A stretch of 64,000 bases of DNA from Roseateles sp. (GTDB lineage: Bacteria > Pseudomonadota > Gammaproteobacteria > Burkholderiales > Burkholderiaceae_C), in assembly GCF_019237615.1 (NCBI RefSeq), contig NZ_JAFAGT010000069.1:1-64000 (forward strand). Reading direction: 5' to 3'. Of the stretch, positions 18,057 through 26,623 are shown piece by piece (within the stretch, counting starts at the first letter, position 1; every line of letters begins with the position of its first letter). Below the pieces are notes generated by a model. The model saw only the letters and a list, made by a program, of their open reading frames with translations. It was not told where the DNA came from and ran no database searches. Position numbers and translations under genes: made by a program.

Positions 18057-18715
18057 GCCCCGATAGCGCCGTAGTGCTGTTGCTCGGGCTTTGTTGCGCC
18101 GCTGTCGCGGCAGTGCAGGCCGGGGACTGGCATCGTCGATGGCTCATCTCGGTGGCCGCAATGCTGGCTGCTGGACTGATCATCGAGAGCGACATGGCGA
18201 GCCGCACCAGCTTGGCCGATGCGATGCGCTGGGCTTCCTCTCCTCAGCGACGTCAGGACTTGGCGGCGTTGCTGCTGGCCGAGGCGCTGCTGTTCGGCGG
18301 CCTGGCGGTGCGGCAGGCGCAGGCGGATATGGGTTTGGCGTGGCGCGCGCTTGGTGCGCTGCCGCCCCCGTCGCTGCTGCTAACGCTGTTCTTGGTGCAG
18401 GTGTTGGTGATGCTGTCGATCGACGGCATCGACTACGCCGTGCTGTCGTGGCCGTTCGGCGGTGCATGCGCGCTGCTCTTCACCGCCGCTGCGCTCGGGG
18501 TGCGGAAGGTGCTGCCCAGCACGGCGCTGCGCGCCAGTTTGCGCGTCGCCCTGCACGGCGTGCAGGCGGCGGCTGGCCTGTGGCTGGCGCGTCCAGCCTT
18601 CGCTGCCGGTGTGGACCCCACGCCGCCATGGGGGGAGCGCCTCGCAGTGGTCGCAGCGATTGCCGCGGCGCTGGCGGCGGCGGGATGGTTGCGCTGGCGG
18701 ATTGCCAGCCATTGA
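18053..18715 (+). CDS. Multi-pass membrane protein of the CobN/Hmu-like operon
   Basis: 220 residues with about five or six hydrophobic segments and no enzymatic motif. The start overlaps the stop of the cobN-like gene (ATGA), so the two are translationally coupled. Its position, between a CobN homologue and an ExbB-like protein, is that of the small membrane protein in Bacteroides-type hmu operons (HmuT position). I do not recognise a specific family from sequence alone. A conserved-looking loop SIDGIDYAVLSWPFGG lies near residues 122-137. Confidence 0.7.
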   Translation: MSPDSAVVLLLGLCCAAVAAVQAGDWHRRWLISVAAMLAAGLIIESDMASRTSLADAMRWASSPQRRQDLAALLLAEALLFGGLAVRQAQADMGLAWRALGALPPPSLLLTLFLVQVLVMLSIDGIDYAVLSWPFGGACALLFTAAALGVRKVLPSTALRASLRVALHGVQAAAGLWLARPAFAAGVDPTPPWGERLAVVAAIAAALAAAGWLRWRIASH

Positions 18716-18737
18716 GATACGAGCAACGAGAACGACG

Positions 18738-19328
18738 ATGGAATCCTTGATACATGCACTTTCGTGGGTCTCCACCGCACTGCAGGTGCCGGTGGTGGTG
18801 GGGATCCTCTACCTGCTTGTGCGCGGCCTGATGATGCTTGGCGAGACCTATGGGCGATGGGGCGAGCGGCTGCAGCGTGCACGCCGTGGCGCCGTTGCTG
18901 GCGACGTCAGGATCGATGAGCTGCTGACGGCCCTTCGGCCCGCCGGCCACCGTAAGCCAGATGTGCTGCAGCAATCTGTTGACGCCCTGTGTCAGGCACC
19001 AGGCGACCAGGCCTGGCATGACCACGTGGTTGCGCGGTTCGAGTTGCAGATCGACCGCCGCCTGGCGCTGCTACGCACGATGACGCGCATCGGCCCCTTG
19101 CTGGGCCTGATGGGCACGCTGATCCCGCTCGGACCCGCCCTGGTCGCACTCGCGGCTGGCGACATCGCCGTACTGGCGCGCAAGATGGAAGTGGCCTTCG
19201 CCACCACCGTGGTCGGACTGGTGATCGGTGCGATTGGCTTCCTGCTGCACCAGGCAGCACAACGCTGGGCGCTGGACGACTTGTCGATGCTGGAATTCGT
19301 CAGTGCGCGGCTACGAGGCGCGCAATGA
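18738..19328 (+). CDS. MotA/TolQ/ExbB-type proton channel protein
   Basis: 196 residues with an N-terminal membrane segment (PVVVGILYLLVRGLMML) and two further segments in the family core: RTMTRIGPLLGLMGTLIPLGPALVAL and AFATTVVGLVIGAIGFLL. This is the MotA/TolQ/ExbB pattern, proteins that use proton flow to drive partners across the periplasm. In this operon it probably energises the CobN-like protein, its receptor or both, replacing the usual ExbB. GAGAACGACG precedes the start 22 bases after the previous gene, and the stop overlaps the next start by ATGA. Confidence 0.85.
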   Translation: MESLIHALSWVSTALQVPVVVGILYLLVRGLMMLGETYGRWGERLQRARRGAVAGDVRIDELLTALRPAGHRKPDVLQQSVDALCQAPGDQAWHDHVVARFELQIDRRLALLRTMTRIGPLLGLMGTLIPLGPALVALAAGDIAVLARKMEVAFATTVVGLVIGAIGFLLHQAAQRWALDDLSMLEFVSARLRGAQ

Positions 19329-19693
19329 GCCGGCGCCGCTCCTTGCTACGCGGCCGTGGGATTGGCGCCGACAGTGACGACATGGACCCGCTCGGCTTCC
19401 TGATCAACCTGTTCGACGTCGCGCTGGTCTTTGCCCTGGCACTGATGATTGCGCTGGTATCCAACCTGCGTATTGCTGACATGCTGACGGCCAAGGACTT
19501 CACCGTCGTGAAGAATCCGGGCCGCCCGGATATGGAAATCATCACTCGCGAAGGCGGCAAAGTTTCGCGTTACGTTGCCGGCGACGCCACGGCCAGCAGT
19601 CGCCAGGGCCAACGCGTGGGCACCGCCTATCGTCTCGACAGCGGCGAGATTGTCTACGTCCCCGAAGCTGGCCCGCCTTTGCCGGCGAGGTGA
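19325..19693 (+). CDS. DUF2149 family membrane protein
   Basis: 122 residues with one membrane segment near residues 26-46 (LINLFDVALVFALALMIALV) preceded by the DPLGF motif typical of DUF2149, then a periplasmic tail with GQRVGTAYRLDSGEIVYVPE. Topologically it is like ExbD/TolR, so it probably forms the second half of the proton channel with the preceding ExbB-like protein. Start overlaps the previous stop (ATGA). It is the last gene of the operon; DUF2149 occupies the same last place in hmu-type operons. Confidence 0.85.
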   Translation: MSRRRSLLRGRGIGADSDDMDPLGFLINLFDVALVFALALMIALVSNLRIADMLTAKDFTVVKNPGRPDMEIITREGGKVSRYVAGDATASSRQGQRVGTAYRLDSGEIVYVPEAGPPLPAR

Positions 19694-19891
19694 TGAAGCG
19701 GATTTCACGGCCAAGCTGGGCAGGTTTCCGGTCGTGGGCCAAGAGCGCCTCGCCATCCTGAGGCCCGGCGGCGGCCAGGCGCCCCCAATCGCGTCGCCGG
19801 GGTCGGCCCCGATGCTGACCCAGGCCGGACATCTATCCGGTCGACGCTTCGATGACCTCCCCGGCGGGCAGCAGGCGTCCACGCTTCAGCC

Positions 19892-20222
19892 CTCAAGGCC
19901 ACCGCGCCCAAAAGGTCTACCAGGCCTTGCTCGACGAGAGCGCCGAAACCGGCCTGGCGACGGTCTACCGCGTGCGGGTGCAGTTCGTGCAGGCCGGCCC
20001 GTTGCTGCGCACGCACTTCGAAATCGGCAGAGCCGTGTTCGAGCTCGACGAGGTGCGCACCACGACCACTTGATCTGCCACGCGGCGGCGGGGTCAAGGA
20101 GTTCTGCGCCCCCCGGAATCGGAGGCCGCCAGCAGGCCATCGCGGCCGAGCGTAGCTCCCGGCTACAAGCCCACGACCTGGTCTTTCATGGCTTGTGCTC
20201 TCACGGCCCGCCGGCGAAGAAA
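19892..20222 (+). pseudogene. fur: Decayed fur gene remnant
   Basis: Fragments of a Fur repressor are spread over at least three frames. LKATAPK, as at a Fur N-terminus, is followed within a few bases by VYQALLDESAETGLATVYRV, so about 20 residues (the first helices) are deleted. Then come QFVQAGPLLRTHFEIGRAVFELDE, a frameshift, GAHHDHLIC, another shift giving VKEFC, and a last shift giving RQQAIAAERSSRLQAHDLVFHGLCSHG. The HHDH metal site is still readable but the CxxC is broken. The genome should carry an intact fur elsewhere. The stretch 19694-19891 before it and 20223-20310 after it shows nothing I recognise. Confidence 0.8.
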
Positions 20223-20310
20223 CAGTTGACAGCGCCTCACGGATGGGCGCGCCGGCATGAGGCCACAGATCGACGCCGGGGCGGCCGCTCTCTATGGCCT
20301 TTGACGCAAG

Positions 20311-20355
20311 GGGGCGGCCATGCACCGGTCTGATGGCCGCCCCGAGGCGGCCATC
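20311..20355. terminator. Three-arm hairpin at convergent gene ends
   Basis: GGGGCGGCCAT (20311-20321), ATGGCCGCCCC (20333-20343) and GGCGGCCATC (20346-20355) can form two mutually exclusive perfect hairpins, the second with a 10-bp stem and 4-base loop. The element lies just past the stop of the minus-strand TonB receptor at 20384. No U-run follows, so Rho-independent termination is not certain; a bidirectional terminator or transcript-end stabiliser is the likely role. Confidence 0.5.
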
Positions 20356-20383
20356 TGCGCTTGCAGGGCTACCCCTGCGGCGC

Positions 20384-22813
20384 TCAGTACGACGCCGACA
20401 TCGTCAGCAGCAGTTGCCGCGGTGCTGCACGCTGGAACGTCTGGTAGTCGCCCGACACCGAGTAGCCGCCGATGCCAACCGATCCGATGTTGCGGTGGTC
20501 CAGCAGGTTGTTCACATCAAGCCGGAACTGCAACTCAGGCATGGCACCTGACGCACCGAGCTTGTAGGACGCGTTGGCGTTCACCGTCCATTGCGTGGGC
20601 ACGTAGATGTCGTTGCTGTACGTGAACGGTTGTCGGTTGAACAGCGTGCTGGCCAGGCCCGCCTCGAAGGCGCCCCGCCGGACCGAGGCCTGCGTGATGA
20701 ACGACTGGCCCGGATAGCCGGGCTGGCTCTTGCCGCGCAGGTCCACCGGTTCGCCGGGCACTTCGAGCGAGCTGTCGTAGCGGAACCTGCTGACGGACCA
20801 CGACTGCGACAACGTGAGCCAAGACAGCAGATCGGCGCTGACGGTCAGATCGGCGCCGACGACGTGCGAGCGCGGCACGATACCCACGCTGCGGACCGGT
20901 GCGAACTGCGGACCGGTGGCTCCGTTGAGCAGCCGGTTGCGGATCCAGCCGACATAGACGTCGGCGTTCACCCTGGCGGCGCCCATGCGCTGGTAGCCGC
21001 CCAGCGTGAGGTTCCAGGTCTTCTCAGGCTTGAGGGTCTTGACGGCGGCGTCGAAGGTCTCCTGGTCGGTAGCAGACCAGGCCGAGTTGACCGGGCCGAT
21101 GTTGTCGCGGGGGGAGATGCGGTAGGCAACCGTGCTGGCTCCGGTATCGACGAACAACAGCGAGCCTGCGGCGGGCCGCCATTCGACGGCCAGGTGGGGC
21201 AGGAAGGGCGCCGTCACGCCCAGCTTGCCGGTGGGCGCCTGATCGGGACCGACACCGCCGCCCGCCGTCACGAAGCGCACGGCCTTGAAGCCGGCATCGA
21301 TGCTGACATCGCCGAGCGTCACGACGTCGCGGACGTAGAGCTGCGTCGACGAGGTGTGCCAGCGCGAGAGGTTTGCGGTCTCAAACGCCGGGCCGTAAGT
21401 GGTGTAGGGACCGACCGCCTTGAGCGGGGCGCCGGTGCCGAGCGCAGGCTGGTTGTACCAGTTGACGGCCGACCTGCTGGAACCGTGCTCGACCCACACG
21501 CCCACGGACGCATCGTGCCGGTCGGACTTGTAGGTCAGCTCGGCCGTCGCACCGCCGCGATGCGAGCGCGGTTGCCAGACCTGCGACGAGAACGGCGCAC
21601 CGGTTTGCGAGGGCACCGTCACGTCGGAGATCTCGATGTCGCTGCGGTTGCTCGCGCCATAGACCATGAGCTTGCCCGACAAGGACTTCGAGATCGTGAA
21701 GCGATGCGCGATGTTGCCGATCAGGTCGGTCGTTGCCTGGCCGGTGTCGTACGGGACCTGGCTGGCCAGATCGCCGCAGGTGTAGGCGCCGCAGGAGGCT
21801 TGCGCATTCTCGGGCGACGCGACATGGTAGGCGTGGGCGTAGTCGGGATAGAAGATATCCGTGCCCTTCCAGCCGAGCTTGTCGAGCATGTCGAACGAGG
21901 TGTTGTTGTAGCCCCAGACCTGCGCGCGCGCGGCAGAGACGAACATGGAAACATCGCCCCAGGGCAGGTCCTGCACGGCCTTGAAGTTGGCACGCAGGAA
22001 CTGTTGCGTGCCGTGACCCGTGTACTTGTCCTTGGATATCTGCTGCACGCCCAGCAGCAACCTGGGCCCGCTTTCGCCGATGCGCCCCGATTGCCAAGTC
22101 AGCGAGTACAGCTGCGTGTCGTGGCTGCCGCGGCCTACCGTGGCAGCGAGCTTCGGCGCTTCGGCGAGATCGGTCAGCGCGTACAGCAGTTCTCCGCCGC
22201 TGGCGGTGCTCGAGAACGTCGATACGCGGGCCGAACCCGGCGCGACCTTGACCGAGCCGATGTTGTCGGGCACACCGACGCTCAGCACCGAGTTGCCGGT
22301 GACGCTGCCGAAACTGCCGTCGTTGAGGGGAATGCCCTCGAAGGTGTAAGCCAGCTCGTTGTTGAAGAAGCCCCGGACGAAGATGAAGGCGTCCGACGCG
22401 TCCAGGCCATAGGCATCGGCAGAGGTGACGGTGACGCCCGGCAGGTTCCGCGTGAACAGCAGCGGGTTGGCGGCGGGCATCGCCGCTGCGGCCCAGTCTT
22501 CGGCGCGCAGCCTGTACTGGCCCGGAGCGACCGGTGCCGTCGTACCCTCGCCCAGCTTCCTCGCCCCGGTGACGACGACGGTCTTCAGGGCGACGGGCGC
22601 CGCGGCCTGCGCGTCGTCGTCAACTGCGGCGGTTTGCTGATCGCGGACTTCGTTGTCGGGCTTGTCATCGGGGCGCTCGCCTGCGCTGGCGCTGCGCGCG
22701 TTCTGCGTGGATGGAGGTGGTGCCGTTTGCTGTTGTGCCAGCGCCGGCAAGGCCGACGCGATGCAGGCCGTTGCGGTGACGATGGCGGAGGAGAGACGGT
22801 ATTCGAAAGACAT
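20384..22813 (-). CDS. TonB-dependent outer-membrane receptor (unit 3)
   Basis: 809 residues from ATG 22813, preceded by GGAGA; the extra N-terminal residues of the longest ORF are not part of the signal peptide (SSAIVTATACIASALPALAQ). A low-complexity Gln/Pro/Asp linker follows, then VALKTVVVTGARK and a plug with LLFTRNLPGVTVTSADAYGL and FIFVRGFFNNELAYTFEGIPLNDG. The barrel ends LLLTMSASY with the aromatic terminal residue expected for outer-membrane insertion. It stands alone, and no Zur- or Fur-like box was recognised upstream. The ligand is not predictable. A large 838-residue ORF on the opposite strand is its shadow. Confidence 0.88.
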   Translation of the reverse strand: MSFEYRLSSAIVTATACIASALPALAQQQTAPPPSTQNARSASAGERPDDKPDNEVRDQQTAAVDDDAQAAAPVALKTVVVTGARKLGEGTTAPVAPGQYRLRAEDWAAAAMPAANPLLFTRNLPGVTVTSADAYGLDASDAFIFVRGFFNNELAYTFEGIPLNDGSFGSVTGNSVLSVGVPDNIGSVKVAPGSARVSTFSSTASGGELLYALTDLAEAPKLAATVGRGSHDTQLYSLTWQSGRIGESGPRLLLGVQQISKDKYTGHGTQQFLRANFKAVQDLPWGDVSMFVSAARAQVWGYNNTSFDMLDKLGWKGTDIFYPDYAHAYHVASPENAQASCGAYTCGDLASQVPYDTGQATTDLIGNIAHRFTISKSLSGKLMVYGASNRSDIEISDVTVPSQTGAPFSSQVWQPRSHRGGATAELTYKSDRHDASVGVWVEHGSSRSAVNWYNQPALGTGAPLKAVGPYTTYGPAFETANLSRWHTSSTQLYVRDVVTLGDVSIDAGFKAVRFVTAGGGVGPDQAPTGKLGVTAPFLPHLAVEWRPAAGSLLFVDTGASTVAYRISPRDNIGPVNSAWSATDQETFDAAVKTLKPEKTWNLTLGGYQRMGAARVNADVYVGWIRNRLLNGATGPQFAPVRSVGIVPRSHVVGADLTVSADLLSWLTLSQSWSVSRFRYDSSLEVPGEPVDLRGKSQPGYPGQSFITQASVRRGAFEAGLASTLFNRQPFTYSNDIYVPTQWTVNANASYKLGASGAMPELQFRLDVNNLLDHRNIGSVGIGGYSVSGDYQTFQRAAPRQLLLTMSASY

Positions 22814-24555
22814 GGGAAATCTCCGCAAACTGAATTGCGTGAATGGCATGGGAGAGGACGTGGAGCGATTCGCAGGCCACGCTCGGCGGGGCACGGCGAA
22901 TCGACGGCAGGCGGTGCCCGCTGCCGCTGCGCTCAGGTCACCAAGAGCTCGACAGCGGTCTCACGCACGGTGAGGCAGTCGGTCCTTGTGGAACGAGGGC
23001 GGCAGACATCGGGGCGGAGTCAGCCCCGCGGCCGGCGTCTGGTGGGTGCCCCCGGCGCTTGCGCAGCAAGGCGGCCGAGGCACGATGGAGGCGGATCAAC
23101 AGCATGAAGTTGCTTCGGGCGCTCGGCCACGGAGGCAACCTCGGGCGCTCTAGCGAGCCGGTTGTCCGTGTCGGAGCAGGATTCGGGGGGACGACCGGGA
23201 GGTCGTCACGGGATCGGGCGCGCATCGGCGCCAACTAGGGTCGGGGTCCATGAAGGCTCCTGTGGTTTGAGGTGAAGGGGCGCGACCGGACAGGACGCGG
23301 CGTCCCGCGTCCGGCGCTATGGTCGGCGTGACATCGAGCGGCGCACGATCGAACGCAACCGCCGGCCGCGTGCTCACGCACCGGCGCTCAGGCGGATCGA
23401 CTGATCAGGAAAAAGGGCTGCGGCCTGCAAGGCCGGCCCGCGGAGCGAGCGTTAAACGGCCAGGCAGGCGGCGGCCATCCCGGCACGCACGCATTTGCTG
23501 CAACTACTACTGGCACTGTCCACGCGAGCGGCTCCGAAGTGATGATCTAAAAAGTATCGACGGCCGCATCGACGGCTGTCAACAAACTTTTATCGCTGCG
23601 AACAAAGATGATCGCCTCTGAAGCCGTCCGCCACGGACATCGCTGCCGAAGACTCATGGGATGCCAGCCCATTGCATCCGACTCGGGAGCATTGGGACTA
23701 CGTCCCGCGGCACCGCCAACGCCGCGCCTGTAGGAGCGTCGACCGCGGTCCGGGCGCCAGCTTGCCGCCGTTGCCGAACTCCTCGGCAACAAGGTCCATC
23801 GACCCTGCCTGGCCCGCATGCTCGGCTGCGCGTGCTGTCGGCGTTGCACGACCATCTATCGCTTCTTGGTCTGCTTGGCGTGAGGTGCAACCGCTCATCG
23901 CCGTCGATGCGGCGGCAATGGCCTCGCCAGAGTTGCGGGCCTTCGCGGCGCACCAGTACGCGCTGCCGTCGACGCCCCATTGGCCGGCGTCCCGCATGCG
24001 CCTCCTCGGCTCCGGCCACGAGTCCTTGCAGCGCGTGGCCGTGCGAGCTTCGCGGCACCGGAATCAGTCGGCAGGCCCGACGCGGACCGATGCCAAGGTC
24101 AAGCGAGCAGCAATCTTCGTCACATGGCGGCCCCAGGACGGGCGATGCGCCACCCACACCTCCTCCAGGGAAGCCATTGACGACACTCTGAAGGACCTGA
24201 AGAAACGGGGGATCCAGGATGTCGACGACCCCCCACAAAATCCGTCTTCTCAGTCAAATTCATAACGTCAATGTCAGTGCATTGAAGATTGATCATCAAG
24301 TCTATGGACGAGATCACCATCGCCAGCTCTGCACTGCTAGCATATCGATGACGCTGACTCATGGGAAAGATGTCGACTGCGGCATTGCTCGAATCGAACC
24401 TCTGGATTCCGCAAGTAAAACTGATCCCATAACTTGCGGATGCATGCACATGGAAGGCTGGATAGAACCCTCCCTGACGCTCACCCGGATTACCGCTTCA
24501 GCGCTAACCGCTGACAGGGAAAGAGCGCTTCGAGCGTGGCAACAGGGAGATCGCT
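22814..24555. other. 1.7-kb region without convincing gene
   Basis: Several ORFs exist on both strands but none resembles a protein I know. Around 24180-24230 the plus strand reads TLKDLKKRGIQDV, faintly like the LKxRGVQD motif of IS256-type transposases, so a degraded insertion element is conceivable. From about 24240 to 24540 the sequence becomes less GC-rich and probably holds the promoter and leader of the amine oxidase-lipoxygenase operon. No RNA gene is recognised. Confidence 0.35.
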
Positions 24556-26388
24556 ATGTCCTCCGAACAGATCAAGGCCGCGCAGGCGAGGCGCGACCAA
24601 CACCACCAGAACTTGGCCAAGAACCGGCGTCAGCTGGTCGAACGTCTGGGCGAGCATCTGAAGGAACAGGAGCGCCAGCGCCGCCCTTCGGTCTCCCCGC
24701 AGGAAGCCCGCCCTGGCCTGCCCCGGAACATGGCGGCAGCCACCAGCACGCCGCTACGGGTGGGCATCGTGGGCGGTGGCATGGCCGGCATGTACGCCGC
24801 GCTGCTGCTGGATCAGCTCGGGATCGACTACCAGATCCTGGAGGCCTCCGGAGAACGCCTGGGTGGCCGGGTACGAACGCACTACTTCAACAACAAGCCG
24901 CATCAGTATGCGGAACTGGGCGCCATGCGCTTCCCGCAGTCCTGGCTGCAGTCTCGCCTTTTTGCGTTCTGGGACTATCTCAACCGGACCGCCCCCGGCA
25001 TCCCGGGCGCCCGCGAAATCACCCGCATCCCCTACATCCTCTACGACGCCAGCACCGACCCCAAGGCCGGCAACCTGCTTTGCTTCAATGGCCAGCCGCC
25101 GGTCACTCGCAACGAAGCCAGCCTGAACAACCGCCTGCTGGGCTTCGACCCCCTCTTCGAAGGAGCGGAGTTCGATTACTTCAAGGACGCGCAGGGAAAC
25201 TTGAAGCCGGCGCAGGAGCTGCTTGACCGCGCAATTCAGCCCTTCATGGATCTTCTCAAAGGCGATCACATCGAGGCGGCCTGGGACAAGATCCTGAGCT
25301 ACGACGGCTACTCGGGCCGCAGCTACCTGCAGGAGGTCGGCGACGGCACGGTCCCCTACCCGGTCCGTATCGTGGACTACATGGAGAGCGTGCTCAGCTA
25401 CACCGGCGTCTATGACCTGGCTTTCCTGGAGATGCTGCTGGACAACTTCTCCTTCGACGACACCAGGCAGTGGTGGGCCATGGACGGCGGCACGGATCGC
25501 GTGGCCCAGGAGATGAGTCATCGGATACCCCGCGAGAAGATCATCATGGGCGCCTCGGTGTTCCGTGTGGAGGAGTCGGGCGACCACGCTCGGGTCCACT
25601 ACCGCTTCGGACAGGGCAACCTCACTGAAGTGGAGGAGTTCGACCGCGTCATCGTCACCGTGCCCTTCTCGGTGCTGCGCTTCATGGACACGCCGATGTC
25701 CTGGTCCGCGCAGAAGTACGAGGCCATACGCATGCTCAAGATGACCAACGCGGTCAAGGTGGCGCTCGGCTTCCGCAGCCGTTTCTGGGAGCGGCCCGGC
25801 CTCTACAGCGAGGGCATGCGCGGGGGCCAGAGCAATACGGACCTGCCGGTGCGCAGCGTGGTCTATCCTTCCTTCGGCATTGGCGAGCCAGGCTCGTCAT
25901 ACATCCTGGCCAGCTACTGCTGGCAGAACGACGCGGACAAGTTCTCGCATCTCACGCAGGAACAGATGTTCGAGGTCTGCCTGCAGCACGTCGTGCGCCT
26001 GCATGGCGAGGTGGCCCGCGAGGAGTACCTCGGGCACGGCGCGTCCATCGTCTGGAACCAGGACCCGCTGGCCGGCGGCGGCTTCGAGTTCTTCGCCCCG
26101 GGCCAGTTCCTGCAGAAGTTCCTGGATGCTCGCGAACCGCAGGGACGCTTTCACTTCGCCGGAGAGCACCTGGACATGGTCCATTACTGGATCGCGGGGG
26201 CCTATGACTCGGCCTTTCGCACGGTCTGGGAGATCCTGATCCAGGAGGGGCGCATGAACCGCCACACCATGGAGCAGCTGGGTTCCGCCCTCGGCGGCGG
26301 CCTCATCCTGCCCTCCATGCTGCCCTGCTTTGGTCGCGCCGACATCGAGGACATGGCGCGCAGCGTGCTGCTCGTGCCCGAGGACTGA
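24556..26388 (+). CDS. FAD-dependent amine / L-amino-acid oxidase 1
   Basis: Flavin amine oxidases oxidise amines or amino acids to imines (then keto acids or aldehydes), releasing hydrogen peroxide. The 610-residue protein has a charged, helical 65-residue N-terminal extension, the FAD Rossmann motif VGIVGGGMAGMYAALLL, the ILEASGERLGGRVRT signature, ELGAMRFP substrate-site region, and the C-terminal flavin contact FHFAGEHLDMVHYWIAGAYDS. No signal peptide is seen, so it is probably cytosolic. AGGGAG precedes the start. It opens a five-gene operon with a lipoxygenase, a ThDP decarboxylase, a second oxidase and an M61 peptidase. LAAO and other amine oxidases cannot be distinguished from sequence alone. 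Confidence 0.85.
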   Translation: MSSEQIKAAQARRDQHHQNLAKNRRQLVERLGEHLKEQERQRRPSVSPQEARPGLPRNMAAATSTPLRVGIVGGGMAGMYAALLLDQLGIDYQILEASGERLGGRVRTHYFNNKPHQYAELGAMRFPQSWLQSRLFAFWDYLNRTAPGIPGAREITRIPYILYDASTDPKAGNLLCFNGQPPVTRNEASLNNRLLGFDPLFEGAEFDYFKDAQGNLKPAQELLDRAIQPFMDLLKGDHIEAAWDKILSYDGYSGRSYLQEVGDGTVPYPVRIVDYMESVLSYTGVYDLAFLEMLLDNFSFDDTRQWWAMDGGTDRVAQEMSHRIPREKIIMGASVFRVEESGDHARVHYRFGQGNLTEVEEFDRVIVTVPFSVLRFMDTPMSWSAQKYEAIRMLKMTNAVKVALGFRSRFWERPGLYSEGMRGGQSNTDLPVRSVVYPSFGIGEPGSSYILASYCWQNDADKFSHLTQEQMFEVCLQHVVRLHGEVAREEYLGHGASIVWNQDPLAGGGFEFFAPGQFLQKFLDAREPQGRFHFAGEHLDMVHYWIAGAYDSAFRTVWEILIQEGRMNRHTMEQLGSALGGGLILPSMLPCFGRADIEDMARSVLLVPED

Positions 26389-26623
26389 CCGCACTGCGAG
26401 AAGCCCGCCCGTGTTGACCCTGGCGCCGACGCACGAGGTCGGCATCGAGGTCATCAACTTCAGAGCCTTTGCCCGGCACGGAACTCGCGCCCCCAAAGCT
26501 GGCGCACAGACAGGCAGAGGCATCAAGGTGCCCATCCCCGGGATGGGCTCAATCGGCATCGATCCGACTCGAGCCGCTCATGCGTCGGACTCGCGGTCGG
26601 TGCCATCAACTGGGAGATTCACC

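Noticed and set aside
20591-23107. 838-residue plus-strand ORF opposite the TonB receptor at 20384-22813
   Set aside because: Its sequence is Arg/Gly/Val-rich with no domain, and the opposite strand encodes a full TonB receptor with signal peptide, plug and C-terminal aromatic residue.
23830-23880. Helix-turn-helix-like peptide readable across a frameshift (GVARPS / TTIYRFL)
   Set aside because: Too short and needs a frame change; no flanking recombinase sequence was recognised.
24120-24265. Possible IS256-type transposase remnant (DLKKRGIQDV)
   Set aside because: Only about ten residues resemble the LKxRGVQD motif; no catalytic DDE residues, terminal inverted repeats or target duplication could be found by eye.
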